Assembly (NCBI RefSeq): GCF_001905905.1
Contig: NZ_LIVT01000003.1
Coordinates: 697,001-761,000 of the forward strand
Reading direction: 5' to 3'
DNA: 64,000 nucleotides
Source: Streptomyces sp. CB02366
GTDB lineage: Bacteria; Actinomycetota; Actinomycetes; Streptomycetales; Streptomycetaceae
Shown here: positions 1 through 8,023 of the stretch, one piece after another
Layout: each line of letters opens with the position of its first letter
Numbering within the stretch: the first letter of the stretch is position 1
Program-made: the position numbers and the translations under genes
The notes under the pieces: model-generated
What the model was told of the DNA's origin: nothing
The model's database searches: none
Seen by the model: the letters and a program-made list of their open reading frames with translations, nothing else

Positions 1-2326
1 TGCGCTTCCAGCGCGGCTTGTCGTCGCGGCGGCCGAAGGAACCGGTGTTGGTGCCGGTGTTGGCGCCGCGGTGGTCGTCACGACGTCCGGTCGGGCGGTC
101 GCCGCCGCCGGAGCGGAAGCCGCCGGCGGGACGGTCGTCACGACGGTCGCGGTTGAACGGGCGGTCGCTGCCGCCGGAGCGGAAACCACCCGAGGGGCGG
201 TCGTCGCGGCGGTCGCGGTTGAACGACGGGCGGTCGTTGTCCCGACGCTCGAAGGAGCGGCCACCACGGTCGTCACGGCGGTCGTTGCCACCGGAGCGGA
301 AACCACCCGAGGGACGGTCGTCACGACGGTCGCGGTTGAACGACGGGCGGTCGTTGTCCCGACGCTCGAAGGAGCGGCCACCACGGTCGTCGCGGCGGTC
401 GTTGCCACCGGAGCGGAAACCACCCGAGGGACGGTCGTCACGACGGTCGCGGAACGACGGGCGGTCGTTGTCCCGACGCTCGAAGGAGCGGCCACCACGG
501 TCGTCACGGCGGTCGTTGCCACCGGAGCGGAAACCACCCGAGGGACGGTCGTTGCCACCGCGGTAGCCGCCGCGGTCGCCGCCGCGGTTGTCGCGGCGCT
601 CGTAGTTGCCCCGCTCGTCGCGGCGCTGCTCGTCGCGGGCGGCCGGCTGCTCGGGGACGGAGACGGCTGCCACGAGGGCGGCCTCCGCCTCGGCGGCCAC
701 CTCGGCCACCGCGGCCTCCGGGTCCTCGCCCCGCTCGCGCGCGGCACGGGCCACCAGGCGGTCGGCCTCCTCGCGCAGCTCGACGGCACGGCGCTGGACC
801 CGCTCCAGCTGCTTCGTCAGGTCGGCGGCCTCGCGCTCGGCCTGCTTGGCGGCGTTGTTCGCGGAGTCGGCCTGGACCTCGGTGAGCGAACGGGCGCCGG
901 TGATCTCGGCGACCTCCGGCTCGAAGACGCCCGCGCCCTGGACGATGTGGCGCGAGGCGTCGACGCCCGCGTCCTCCATCAGGCGGAAGATCTGGCGGCG
1001 CTGGTGCGGGAGCGCCAGCGAGACGACGACACCGGACTTGCCGGCACGGGCGGTACGGCCCGAGCGGTGCAGGTAGTCCTTGTGGTCGCCGGCCGGGTCC
1101 ACGTTCAGGACCAGGTCGATGCCGTCGACGTGGATGCCTCGGGCGGCCACGTCGGTCGCGACGAGCGCGTTGACGTAGCCCTTCTTGAAGTCCTCCAGGA
1201 CCCGCGTACGGGCGCCCTGGGTCATGCCGCCGTGCAGCGCGTCGGCCTTCACGCCGGACTCGATGAGCTGCTCGGCGATGCGGTCGGCGCCCAGCTGGGT
1301 GCGGACGAAGATGATCGTGCGGCCCTTGCGGGCGGCGATGGCGGCCGTGACCGGCGCCTTGTCCTTCGGCTTCACGACGAGGACGTGGTGCGACATGGTC
1401 GTGACGTTGCCCTGGGCGCTGTCGACCTCGTGCGTGACCGGGTTGGAGAGGTAGCGCTTGACCAGCGTGCCGATCTCGTTCTCCATGGTGGCGGAGAAGA
1501 GCATCCGCTGACCGCCGGCCGGGACCTGGTCGAGCAGCTCGGTGACCTCGGGCAGGAAGCCCAGGTCCGACATCTGGTCGGCCTCGTCGAGGACGGCGAC
1601 CTGGACGTCCTCCAGGGAGCAGGCGCCGCGGGTGATGATGTCGCGCAGGCGGCCCGGGGTGGCGACGAGGACGTCGACACCGCGCTCCAGGGCGTAGATC
1701 TGGTTGCCCATCGACGTACCGCCGCAGACGACCTTCATCTTGAGGCCGAGTACGTCGCCGTACGGCTGCAGCGCGTCCGCGACCTGCATCGCCAGCTCAC
1801 GGGTCGGGGTGAGGATGACCGCGCGGGGCTTCTTCTTCTCGGTGCGGCCGCCGGCCAGCGCGGCCAGCGTCGGCAGACCGAAGGAGAGCGTCTTGCCGGA
1901 GCCCGTACGGCCACGGCCCAGGATGTCCTTGCCGGCCAGGGCGTCCGGGATGGTCGCCGCCTGGATCGGGAAGGGGGCGGTCACGCCGTTCTGCGCGAGC
2001 TTGCGGACGATGCCCTCGGGCAGGCCCAGGTCACCGAAGGTGAGGGTCGGCTCGGCGTCGGCGTCCTCCTCGGCAGCCGCCTCGGGGGCCGCGGCGGCCT
2101 GCGGGGCGTCGGCCTTCTCGGCGTCCTGCTGGTCGGCCTGGTCGGCGACGAAGTCCGCGACGGACTTCTCGGCCGCCGGGGCCTTCTCGTCGGCGGGGGT
2201 CTTCTCGGCGGCCGGGGCGGTCGTACCGGCGGGAGCCTCGGTCACGGCGGACTCGACCAGCTCGGCGAGCTCGGCGCTGTCGACGTTCTCGGGCATGACG
2301 GTGCGGTCAGAACTGGAAATTGACAT
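1..2326 (-). CDS. DEAD-box ATP-dependent RNA helicase, 3' end cut by the window
   Basis: An RNA-unwinding ATPase of the DEAD-box family. It starts at ATG 2326 and stays open to base 2, so the last codons lie outside the window. Visible motifs are a Q motif near residues 97-122 (F...PFPIQ), Walker A GRTGSGKT near 139-146, PTREL, the DEAD box (LDEADQ) near 246, SAT, and the helicase C-terminal HRSGRTARAG motif. The first 90 residues are Ala/Glu-rich and acidic. The C-terminal tail is built of Arg/Gly/Asp-rich repeats (FRSGG, NDRRDDRGG, FERRDNDR), an RGG-like RNA-binding extension seen in many actinobacterial cold-stress helicases. A second in-frame ATG (2296) is an alternative start. The family is certain; the exact orthologue is not. 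Confidence 0.93.
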   Translation of the reverse strand, partial: MSISSSDRTVMPENVDSAELAELVESAVTEAPAGTTAPAAEKTPADEKAPAAEKSVADFVADQADQQDAEKADAPQAAAAPEAAAEEDADAEPTLTFGDLGLPEGIVRKLAQNGVTAPFPIQAATIPDALAGKDILGRGRTGSGKTLSFGLPTLAALAGGRTEKKKPRAVILTPTRELAMQVADALQPYGDVLGLKMKVVCGGTSMGNQIYALERGVDVLVATPGRLRDIITRGACSLEDVQVAVLDEADQMSDLGFLPEVTELLDQVPAGGQRMLFSATMENEIGTLVKRYLSNPVTHEVDSAQGNVTTMSHHVLVVKPKDKAPVTAAIAARKGRTIIFVRTQLGADRIAEQLIESGVKADALHGGMTQGARTRVLEDFKKGYVNALVATDVAARGIHVDGIDLVLNVDPAGDHKDYLHRSGRTARAGKSGVVVSLALPHQRRQIFRLMEDAGVDASRHIVQGAGVFEPEVAEITGARSLTEVQADSANNAAKQAEREAADLTKQLERVQRRAVELREEADRLVARAARERGEDPEAAVAEVAAEAEAALVAAVSVPEQPAARDEQRRDERGNYERRDNRGGDRGGYRGGNDRPSGGFRSGGNDRRDDRGGRSFERRDNDRPSFRDRRDDRPSGGFRSGGNDRRDDRGGRSFERRDNDRPSFNRDRRDDRPSGGFRSGGNDRRDDRGGRSFERRDNDRPSFNRDRRDDRPSGGFRSGGSDRPFNRDRRDDRPAGGFRSGGGDRPTGRRDDHRGANTGTNTGSFGRRDDKPRWKR
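130..565 (-). repeat. Tandem repeats encoding the Arg/Gly/Asp-rich helicase tail
   Basis: Near-identical coding repeats of about 110-125 bp sit inside the helicase gene. Each encodes roughly RPSGGFRSGGNDRRDDRGG followed by RSFERRDNDRPSF. At least three full units and one shortened unit are present; one copy lacks the NR pair before DRRDDR. They are coding repeats, not CRISPR: there are no unique spacers and the reading frame is kept throughout. Confidence 0.8.
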
Positions 2327-2535
2327 GCGAAATGCGAAACCTTCCGGAGTCTCGGCACGCGCCCATAACTCCGTGATTCGCAATTTCGACCGCCTCAATG
2401 CGGTCCAGCCACGGCAAGGGAGAGTACGCGCCACACGGCGCTCTTCTGTGTCGGCGCCGGGCAATGGGATCAAACGATCTACCACCATACGCACTCTCAC
2501 CCACATTGCGCAAACCCGGCGGGGAGATCCCTCGG

Positions 2536-3123
2536 CTACACCGGCCCCACCTGCGGCGATGCCTCCGGAGTCCGGAGCGGGCGGACGACCTCCCGGCCGC
2601 TCAGCGCATGCGCCCGGAACTGCGCGGCGGGCGAGGTCGAGGGCGACGGTTCCGGCGGGTCGGTGGGCTCCGGGTCGGGCTCCGGGTCCGGGGTGGGCGA
2701 CGGCGGGACCGGCGGCTCCGGGACGGTCGGCGGCGGCTCGCCCGGCCCCGGGGTCGAGGGCGTCGGCGTCGGCGTCAGGGCCCCGGCGCCCCGGGTGGGG
2801 TCCGGGGCCGCCGGTTCGGGGTGCGGGCCCGCGGGGGCGGTCTCGGGCGCCGTGTCGGAGGCGCCCGGGCGCGGGGTGGCGCCGGGGACGGCCCGGTCCG
2901 AGTGGGGGTGGGCGTCCCCGCCGCGCCTTCCGGCCCGCCCGGGGTCGGGGACCGTGTCCGCGGCGGGGTCGGCGTCGGCCCCCTGGGGCCCGGCGGACCG
3001 GGAGGGGCCCGGCGCCCCGGCGTCGTTCTCGCCGACGCTCATACAGCCGGTGGAGGCGGCGATCGTCAGCGCGGTGGCGGCTGCCCAGCGGACGGGGGCG
3101 GACAACTGGCGCACGGGGGGCAC
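2536..3123 (-). CDS. Proline-rich putative lipoprotein
   Basis: A 195-residue exported protein of unknown function. The N terminus has a basic start, a hydrophobic stretch (AAATALTIAAS) and a lipobox ending in Cys27 (S-T-G-C), so it is probably lipid-anchored after signal peptidase II cleavage. The rest is low-complexity Pro/Thr/Ser/Glu, typical of an extended wall-spanning segment; no catalytic domain is visible. It is transcribed in the same direction as the helicase. The 209 bp before the helicase start contain a perfect 6-bp-stem hairpin at 2388-2405. The lipoprotein call is reasonable; no function can be assigned. Confidence 0.6.
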   Translation of the reverse strand: MPPVRQLSAPVRWAAATALTIAASTGCMSVGENDAGAPGPSRSAGPQGADADPAADTVPDPGRAGRRGGDAHPHSDRAVPGATPRPGASDTAPETAPAGPHPEPAAPDPTRGAGALTPTPTPSTPGPGEPPPTVPEPPVPPSPTPDPEPDPEPTDPPEPSPSTSPAAQFRAHALSGREVVRPLRTPEASPQVGPV

Positions 3124-3414
3124 CTCCGGGACGAGGGGGCGGGGGCGTGGGTGGAGCGCGACGCCCGGACCGGACCGGGGCGCCGAACCGGGCGCACCGT
3201 GGTGGGCGCCGGAACGGAGACCGGGGTGACCGGAACGGAAACCGGCGGCGACCGGCCCGGCGTCGTACCGTGCCCAACTCCCCCGACCCCGCCGGAGACA
3301 CGCCCGAAACCTCGCCCGCCCCCGCGACGCCCGCCCGAGCCACCCCGTACGCCGGCCGCCCGCACCGTCCCGAGGCCCCGTGAGACCTGCCCGAGCCGCC
3401 TCCGTACGCCGGCC

Positions 3415-3789
3415 CTACCCCCGGAACCCGCTCGCCAGTTCCACCCCCAGGAACACCGCGCCCAGGCCCGCCGGCAGGGAGACCAGCACGTTGGCCGCGG
3501 CCAGGAAGGGGCGGCCCGTCTCGGCTAGCCGGAGGGTTTCGTAGGAGAACGTCGAGTAGGTGGTCAGCGCCCCGCACAGGCCCGTCGCCAGGAGGGCGTG
3601 CACCGGGGAGGAGACCGCGGCGCCGGTCAGCACGCCCAGCAGCAGGCTGCCCGCGATGTTCGCCGTGAAGGTGCCCCAGGGGAAGGCGCCCGGGGCGTCC
3701 GGCCCCTGGCGCGCCCGCACCGCGCGGTCCGTCAGGTAGCGCAGGGGCGCGCCCACCGCCCCGCCGAGCGCCACCAGCAGCCAGGTCAC
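3415..3789 (-). CDS. crcB: CrcB/Fluc fluoride ion channel (first copy)
   Basis: A small membrane protein of the Fluc family that exports fluoride. The GTG start at 3789 gives 124 residues beginning MTWLLVALGGAVGAPLRY, the usual length. Four hydrophobic segments are visible. Family motifs include GAPLRYL, the WGTFTANIAGS segment whose Asn lines the pore, and TTYSTFSYET, whose Phe residues coordinate fluoride. The reading frame continues open upstream for 88 Gly-X-X-rich codons to ATG 4053, but that extension is not a Fluc feature and looks like low-complexity intergenic DNA. Fluc channels act as dimers, and Gram-positives often encode two different subunits side by side, as here. Confidence 0.9.
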   Translation of the reverse strand: MTWLLVALGGAVGAPLRYLTDRAVRARQGPDAPGAFPWGTFTANIAGSLLLGVLTGAAVSSPVHALLATGLCGALTTYSTFSYETLRLAETGRPFLAAANVLVSLPAGLGAVFLGVELASGFRG

Positions 3790-4081
3790 GCCGCCCACCT
3801 CCCGCCCCGGCGGGCCCGCCCATCCCGGGCGCTCCGGGGGTTCCGAGGACCCCGTCCATCCCGGGCACCCCGGTGGCCCCGCAGATCCCGCACACCCTGT
3901 GGGCCCCGCGCGTCCCCCACACCCCGAGCGCCCCAGCGGCCCCGCACGCTCGGGAGGCCCCGCCCGTCCCGCCCGCCCCGCATGTCCTGTCCGCCCTGCA
4001 CGTCCCACCCGTCCCGCATATTCCCGCGGCCCCCCACGTCCCGTAGATCCCACCCGTCCCGCGTACCCCGGGCCGACCGGG
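3790..4081. repeat. GC-rich degenerate repeat between the two crcB genes
   Basis: About 290 bp of degenerate 9-nt-periodic sequence (units like cgtcccgcc and ccccgcac). On the minus strand it reads as an open Gly-X-X series (AGRAGRAGPPERAGPLGR) in frame with the first crcB gene, resembling collagen-type sequence. No family domain or good ribosome-binding site supports its translation. It is more likely a simple-sequence expansion separating two genes that are usually adjacent. Confidence 0.5.
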
Positions 4082-4546
4082 TCACGTCGTCCGACCCGGC
4101 GGCGGACCCGCCGCCCGCGCGCCGCGGTCCAGCGCGGCCCGGGTCGCGACGGCCGCCGCCCACACCGCGCCGAGCGCGGTCACCGCCGTCGCCACCGCGT
4201 ACGCCATCGCCACCGCGACCTCCTGACGGGCCAGCAGGCCCCAGGCGTCCGCCGCGTACGTGGAGAAGGTCGTGTAGCCGCCGAGCACCCCGACCCCGAG
4301 GAAGGGCCGCACCAGCGGGCGGGTGATCCGGCCGCGCTCGACGGTCAGCACCATCAGCACCCCGATCAGGGCGCAGCCGCTCACGTTGACCACGAACACC
4401 GTCCACGGGAAGCCGCCCGCGCCGGGCCACAGCACCAGCGCCCCGTACCGGGCGAGCGCCCCGAGCGCTCCGCCGGCCGCGACCGCCGCCAGCACCCGGC
4501 CCTGCGGTGCGGTGGGCGGGCCGGGCCGCGGCTCCTGCTCGCTCAT
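4082..4546 (-). CDS. crcB: CrcB/Fluc fluoride ion channel (second copy)
   Basis: The second Fluc-family fluoride channel subunit, 154 residues from ATG 4546. Motifs parallel the first copy: GALGALARYGALV, FPWTVFVVNVSG with the conserved Asn, and GGYTTFSTYAAD. The start overlaps the stop of the upstream metallopeptidase-like gene by 4 bases (ATGA), implying translational coupling. With the downstream copy it probably forms a heterodimeric channel. The C-terminal tail is Arg/Ala/Pro-rich and may be disordered. Regulation is not evident; no fluoride riboswitch was recognised upstream. Confidence 0.9.
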   Translation of the reverse strand: MSEQEPRPGPPTAPQGRVLAAVAAGGALGALARYGALVLWPGAGGFPWTVFVVNVSGCALIGVLMVLTVERGRITRPLVRPFLGVGVLGGYTTFSTYAADAWGLLARQEVAVAMAYAVATAVTALGAVWAAAVATRAALDRGARAAGPPPGRTT

Positions 4547-4893
4547 CCGTAGCCCAGGGCGTGCAACCGCTCGTCGTCGATGCCGAAGTGGTGGGCGATC
4601 TCGTGGACCACGGTGATCTCCGTCTCCGCGACGACGTCCTCCTGCGTCTCGCACATCCGCAGGGTCGGGCCCCGGTAGACGGTGATCCGGTCCGGCAGCA
4701 CCCCCGCGTACCACTCGCCGCGCTCGGTGAGCGGCGTGCCCTCGTAGAGCCCGAGCAGGTCGGGGTCGCCGGGGTCCGGCTCGTCCTCGACGAACACCGC
4801 CACGTTGTCCATCAGCCGCGTCAACTCCGGCGGGATGCGGTCCAGAGCCTGGCTCACCAGCTCTTCGAACTGTTCGCGCGTCATCTCCAGCAC
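4543..4893 (-). CDS. Small zincin-like metallopeptidase family protein
   Basis: A conserved actinobacterial protein of 116 residues with a zinc-protease-like HExxH motif (VVHEIAHHFGI) near the C terminus; the following acidic GIDDERL is also typical. The family is annotated as metallopeptidase, but activity is to my knowledge not shown. The GTG at 4893 gives MLEMTREQFEEL; ATG 4884 is an alternative 3 codons shorter. It is the first gene of a leftward unit with the two crcB genes, overlapping the next start by 4 bases, and is divergent from the phosphoesterase gene. Confidence 0.8.
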   Translation of the reverse strand: MLEMTREQFEELVSQALDRIPPELTRLMDNVAVFVEDEPDPGDPDLLGLYEGTPLTERGEWYAGVLPDRITVYRGPTLRMCETQEDVVAETEITVVHEIAHHFGIDDERLHALGYG

Positions 4894-5007
4894 CCGGCCA
4901 TTGTCCCGTACCGGGGCGGCGGACGGCCTGTACGCGTCGGCGCCCCGTCGCCCCGTTCCGCCCCGCCGCCCGGCATGACGGAGGCCGTACCGGGGCATAC
5001 GCGCCCA

Positions 5008-6729
5008 ATGGTCCGCGTCCCGTTCCGTGCCGCAGCCGACCGCGTCCGGCACCGCCTCAGCCAGCTCGTCCGCACGAAGTCCACCGGCCCCGGGCCCGAC
5101 AGCCCGAAGGCCGACCGCCCGGAGGCCGACAGTGCGGGGCCCGGTGGCTCCGGACCGGGCGGGCGGCCGGAACGCGCCCCGAAGGACCCCCGGGCGCCGC
5201 GCGGCGGCGGGGCGGCCCCCGCCCGCCGCCGCGCCCTCCGTGCGCTCGGCATGCTGGCCGTGGTCGTGCTGGGGGCCTGGCTGGGGCTGCTCGCCGTGGG
5301 CAGCGTCCGTACGCCGGTCGGCCCCATGGACACCAACATGACGCTGCGCCCCTCCCTCACCGGCGGCAGCAAGATCAACATTTCCCCGCTCGGCGCGCTG
5401 GAGCTGGATTCGCACATCGCGCCGCTCCGGCTCGATGTGGACGTGGACCGCCTCGATCCCGAGCGGTCCCAGACCCTGATCGACCAGCCGGAACGGTTCT
5501 CCAACCTCCAGGAGGAGGTCACCCGGGACGTCGCCTCCGGCACCCGGGAGCTGGCCGTGCGCTCCTGCGTCGCCGTCGTCTCCGGAGCGGTCGCGCTCGG
5601 CCTCGTCGTCTACCGCCGCCCCCGCCGCGCCCTGGCCGCCGGCGGGCTCGCCCTCGCCCTGCTGGCCGCCTCGGGCGTGAGCGCGTACGCCACCTGGAAC
5701 CCGAAGTCCGTCCTGGAGCCGAAGTTCTCCGGGCTGCTCTCCAGCGCCCCGTCCCTGGTCGGCGACGCCCGCTCCATCGTCACCGAGTTCGACCTCTACC
5801 AGCGGGAACTGGCCCGTCTGGTCACCAACGTCACCAAGCTGTACGACGCGACCTCCACGCTGCCCGTCTACCAGCCCGACCCCGGCACCATCCGGGTCCT
5901 GCACGTCTCCGACATCCACCTGAACCCGGCCGCGTGGCACATCATCGCCTCGCTCGTCGAGCAGTACGAGATCGACGTCATCGTCGACTCCGGCGACACC
6001 ATGGACCACGGCTCCGCCGCGGAGAACGGCTTCCTCGACCCGATCCGCGACCTCGGCGCGCCATACGTGTGGGTGCGCGGCAACCACGACTCCCCCGTCA
6101 CCCAGGCGTACCTGAAGAAGTTCGAGAACGTCCACGTGCTCGACGACGGCGCGGCGGTGAACGTGGGCGGCCTGCGGATCGCGGGCACCGGCGACGTCTC
6201 CTTCACCCCGGACCGGACCGGCCCCGGCGGCAACAAGGGGGCCGCCCGGCTGGAGGGCATGCGCCTGGCCTCCGCGCTGCGCGACCAGGAGCGCGCCGGC
6301 GCCCCGGCCGACATCGCCGTCGCCCATGACCCGAACACCGCCCGCGAGACCGACGGCACGGTCCCGCTGGTGCTCTCCGGCCACTACCACCGCCGGATCA
6401 ACGAGCAGTTGAAGCTCGGCACCCGGCTGAAGGTCGAGGGCTCCACGGGCGGCGGCGGGCTGCGCGCCGTGCAGAACGAGAAGCCCGAGAAGGTGCACGC
6501 CTCGGTGCTCTACATGGACCGCTCGACCCGCCGGCTCCAGGCGTGGGACGAGATCACCCTGGGCGGTCTCGGGCTGACGACCGCCGAGGTCGGCCGCCAT
6601 CTCCCGGAGGAGAACCTCAAGCAGGGCGGCCCCTCCTCCCCCGCCCCGTCGCCGTCCTCCTCGTCCTCCTCGCCCTCCTCGGGAGCCTCGCCGGGCCGCC
6701 CCGCAGCGCGCCCCACCCCCTCGCCGTAA
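5008..6729 (+). CDS. Membrane-associated metallophosphoesterase
   Basis: A calcineurin-like phosphoesterase tethered to the membrane. The N-terminal 70 residues are basic and Pro-rich, followed by a hydrophobic segment (LGMLAVVVLGAWLGLLAVG) and a second membrane region near residues 190-230. The catalytic domain starts near residue 297 with D-x-H (VSDIHLNP), then GDTMDHG, GNHDS near 357 and GHYHRR near 457, the full two-metal set. The Ser/Pro-rich tail is low complexity. Start ATG 5008 gives MVRVPFRAA; an in-frame ATG at 4975 would add 11 residues. The substrate is unknown. Confidence 0.85.
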   Translation: MVRVPFRAAADRVRHRLSQLVRTKSTGPGPDSPKADRPEADSAGPGGSGPGGRPERAPKDPRAPRGGGAAPARRRALRALGMLAVVVLGAWLGLLAVGSVRTPVGPMDTNMTLRPSLTGGSKINISPLGALELDSHIAPLRLDVDVDRLDPERSQTLIDQPERFSNLQEEVTRDVASGTRELAVRSCVAVVSGAVALGLVVYRRPRRALAAGGLALALLAASGVSAYATWNPKSVLEPKFSGLLSSAPSLVGDARSIVTEFDLYQRELARLVTNVTKLYDATSTLPVYQPDPGTIRVLHVSDIHLNPAAWHIIASLVEQYEIDVIVDSGDTMDHGSAAENGFLDPIRDLGAPYVWVRGNHDSPVTQAYLKKFENVHVLDDGAAVNVGGLRIAGTGDVSFTPDRTGPGGNKGAARLEGMRLASALRDQERAGAPADIAVAHDPNTARETDGTVPLVLSGHYHRRINEQLKLGTRLKVEGSTGGGGLRAVQNEKPEKVHASVLYMDRSTRRLQAWDEITLGGLGLTTAEVGRHLPEENLKQGGPSSPAPSPSSSSSSPSSGASPGRPAARPTPSP

Positions 6730-6809
6730 ACCGTTTTGGCGATAGCTCCACCCATCCCATATGCTTCTCACGTCCCCGACGCGCTGCAAAGCGAACCGGC
6801 GGGCCAATA

Positions 6810-6882
6810 GCCCTCATCGTCTAGTGGCCCAGGACGCCGCCCTTTCAAGGCGGTAGCACGGGTTCGAATCCCGTTGGGGGCA
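6810..6882 (+). tRNA. tRNA-Glu(TTC)
   Basis: A 73-nt cloverleaf. The 7-bp acceptor stem is GCCCTCA/TGGGGGC, the anticodon loop CTTTCAA gives TTC, and the T arm is GGGTTCGAATCCC. The terminal CCA is not encoded. It heads a Glu-Asp-Phe tRNA cluster. Confidence 0.95.
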
Positions 6883-6920
6883 CGTTTCACCGTGTGCGAG
6901 ACTTGTTTCGCACATTGCTT

Positions 6921-6995
6921 GGTCCTGTGGAGCAGTTTGGAGTGCTCGCCACCCTGTCAAGGTGGAGGCCGCGGGTTCAAATCCCGTCAGGACCG
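6921..6995 (+). tRNA. tRNA-Asp(GTC), first copy
   Basis: A 75-nt cloverleaf with acceptor GGTCCTG/CAGGACC, anticodon loop CTGTCAA (GTC) and T loop TTCAAAT. It is identical over its full length to the copy at 13637-13711. Confidence 0.95.
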
Positions 6996-7020
6996 CTTGC
7001 AGTCGCGTCAGCGGCTGCGT

Positions 7021-7094
7021 GGCTGGGTAGCTCAGTTGGTACGAGCGATCGCCTGAAAAGCGATAGGTCGCCGGTTCGATCCCGGCCCCAGCCA
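7021..7094 (+). tRNA. tRNA-Phe(GAA)
   Basis: A 74-nt cloverleaf with acceptor GGCTGGG/CCCAGCC, anticodon stem ATCGC/GCGAT with loop CTGAAAA (GAA), and T arm GCCGG/CCGGC. Last tRNA of the cluster; a terminator follows. Confidence 0.95.
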
Positions 7095-7100
7095 CCTCTC

Positions 7101-7129
7101 GAAGGCCCCGTCCGACGGACGGGGCCTTC
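7101..7129 (+). terminator. Hairpin terminator after the tRNA cluster
   Basis: The inverted repeat GAAGGCCCCGTCCG/CGGACGGGGCCTTC folds into a nearly loop-less 13-14 bp stem right after tRNA-Phe and before the convergent CcdA-like gene, so it can serve both strands. There is no long T tract, as is common in Streptomyces. Confidence 0.8.
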
Positions 7130-7135
7130 GCCGTG

Positions 7136-8023
7136 TCACACCTTCCCGGCCTCCTCAGCCTCCTCGGGCTCTTCGGCTCCCGCCTCGCGCGCTTCGTCCG
7201 CGCCGCGCCGCCGCCGCCCGATCCGTACGCCCAGGACCAGCAGCGCCAGCAGCACCGCCCCGGCCAGTGCGGCCAGGTCCGGCACCCGCTCGCCGAACCC
7301 CTGCGCCCACTGCTCGACCGCGAACGAGTCGTCCACCCCCAGCAGGCCGGGCAGCGCGGTCGTCCCGTCGTACACGAGGAACAGCGTGCCGAGCCCGATG
7401 AAGAACAGCCCCGACAGCAGCGACGTGGTGTGCAGCTCGAACCGGCCCAGGCGCACGGTCCGGCCGCGCAGCCAGGACCGGCGGCCGAGGTCGAAGCGTT
7501 CCCAGAGCAGGGCGAGGACGAACAGCGGGACCGCCATGCCGAGCGCGTACACCGCCAGCAGCAGCCCTCCGTAGACCGGGCTGCCGCTGACCGCCGCCAC
7601 GGTCAGGACGCTGCCGAGGATCGGGCCCGCGCAGAAGCCGGCCAGGCCGTAGACCGCGCCGAGCGCGTAGACGGAGAACGCCGTGGTGGGGCGGATGCGC
7701 CCGCTGAGTTCGGCCATCCGCCGGGAGGCGAAGCCGAGGCCGACGATCTGCGCCGCGCCGAGCACGATGATCAGCCAGCCGGCGCCGGTGACGAGGGCGT
7801 CGCGGTGGCCGTAGAACAGCCGCCCGGCGTACGAACCGGCCGCGCCCAGCGGGACGAGGGTGGTGGCGAGCCCGGCGTAGAAGATGCCGGTACGGGCCAG
7901 CAGCCGGGAGGCGGAGTCGATGGAGTACGCGAAGAACGCCGGCAGCAGCAGCGCGCTGCACGGGCTGACCAGGGCGAGCAACCCCCCGAGGAACGCCGCG
8001 AAGTAGCCGATGTCCGCCGTCAC
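7136..8023 (-). CDS. CcdA/DsbD-like cytochrome c biogenesis transmembrane protein
   Basis: A membrane thiol-reductant transporter of the CcdA/DsbD family that passes electrons from cytoplasmic thioredoxin to extracytoplasmic thioredoxin-fold partners. Start GTG 8023 gives 295 residues, with a stretch typical of the family near the N terminus (GGLLALVSPCSALLLPAF, Cys near residue 18) and a second conserved Cys in GLAGFCAGPILGS. Six or more hydrophobic segments are present. The charged tail is Glu/Ala-rich. The GTG overlaps the stop of the upstream thioredoxin-fold gene by 4 bases, which strongly links the two as partners in one redox relay. Confidence 0.88.
   Translation of the reverse strand: MTADIGYFAAFLGGLLALVSPCSALLLPAFFAYSIDSASRLLARTGIFYAGLATTLVPLGAAGSYAGRLFYGHRDALVTGAGWLIIVLGAAQIVGLGFASRRMAELSGRIRPTTAFSVYALGAVYGLAGFCAGPILGSVLTVAAVSGSPVYGGLLLAVYALGMAVPLFVLALLWERFDLGRRSWLRGRTVRLGRFELHTTSLLSGLFFIGLGTLFLVYDGTTALPGLLGVDDSFAVEQWAQGFGERVPDLAALAGAVLLALLVLGVRIGRRRRGADEAREAGAEEPEEAEEAGKV

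Noticed and set aside
130..565. Regular repeats that could suggest a CRISPR array
   Set aside because: Repeats are coding, contiguous and in frame with the helicase; no unique spacers or cas genes.
2307..2513. Short minus-strand ORF upstream of the helicase
   Set aside because: It overlaps the helicase start in another frame and lacks a ribosome-binding site; more likely part of the 5' untranslated region.
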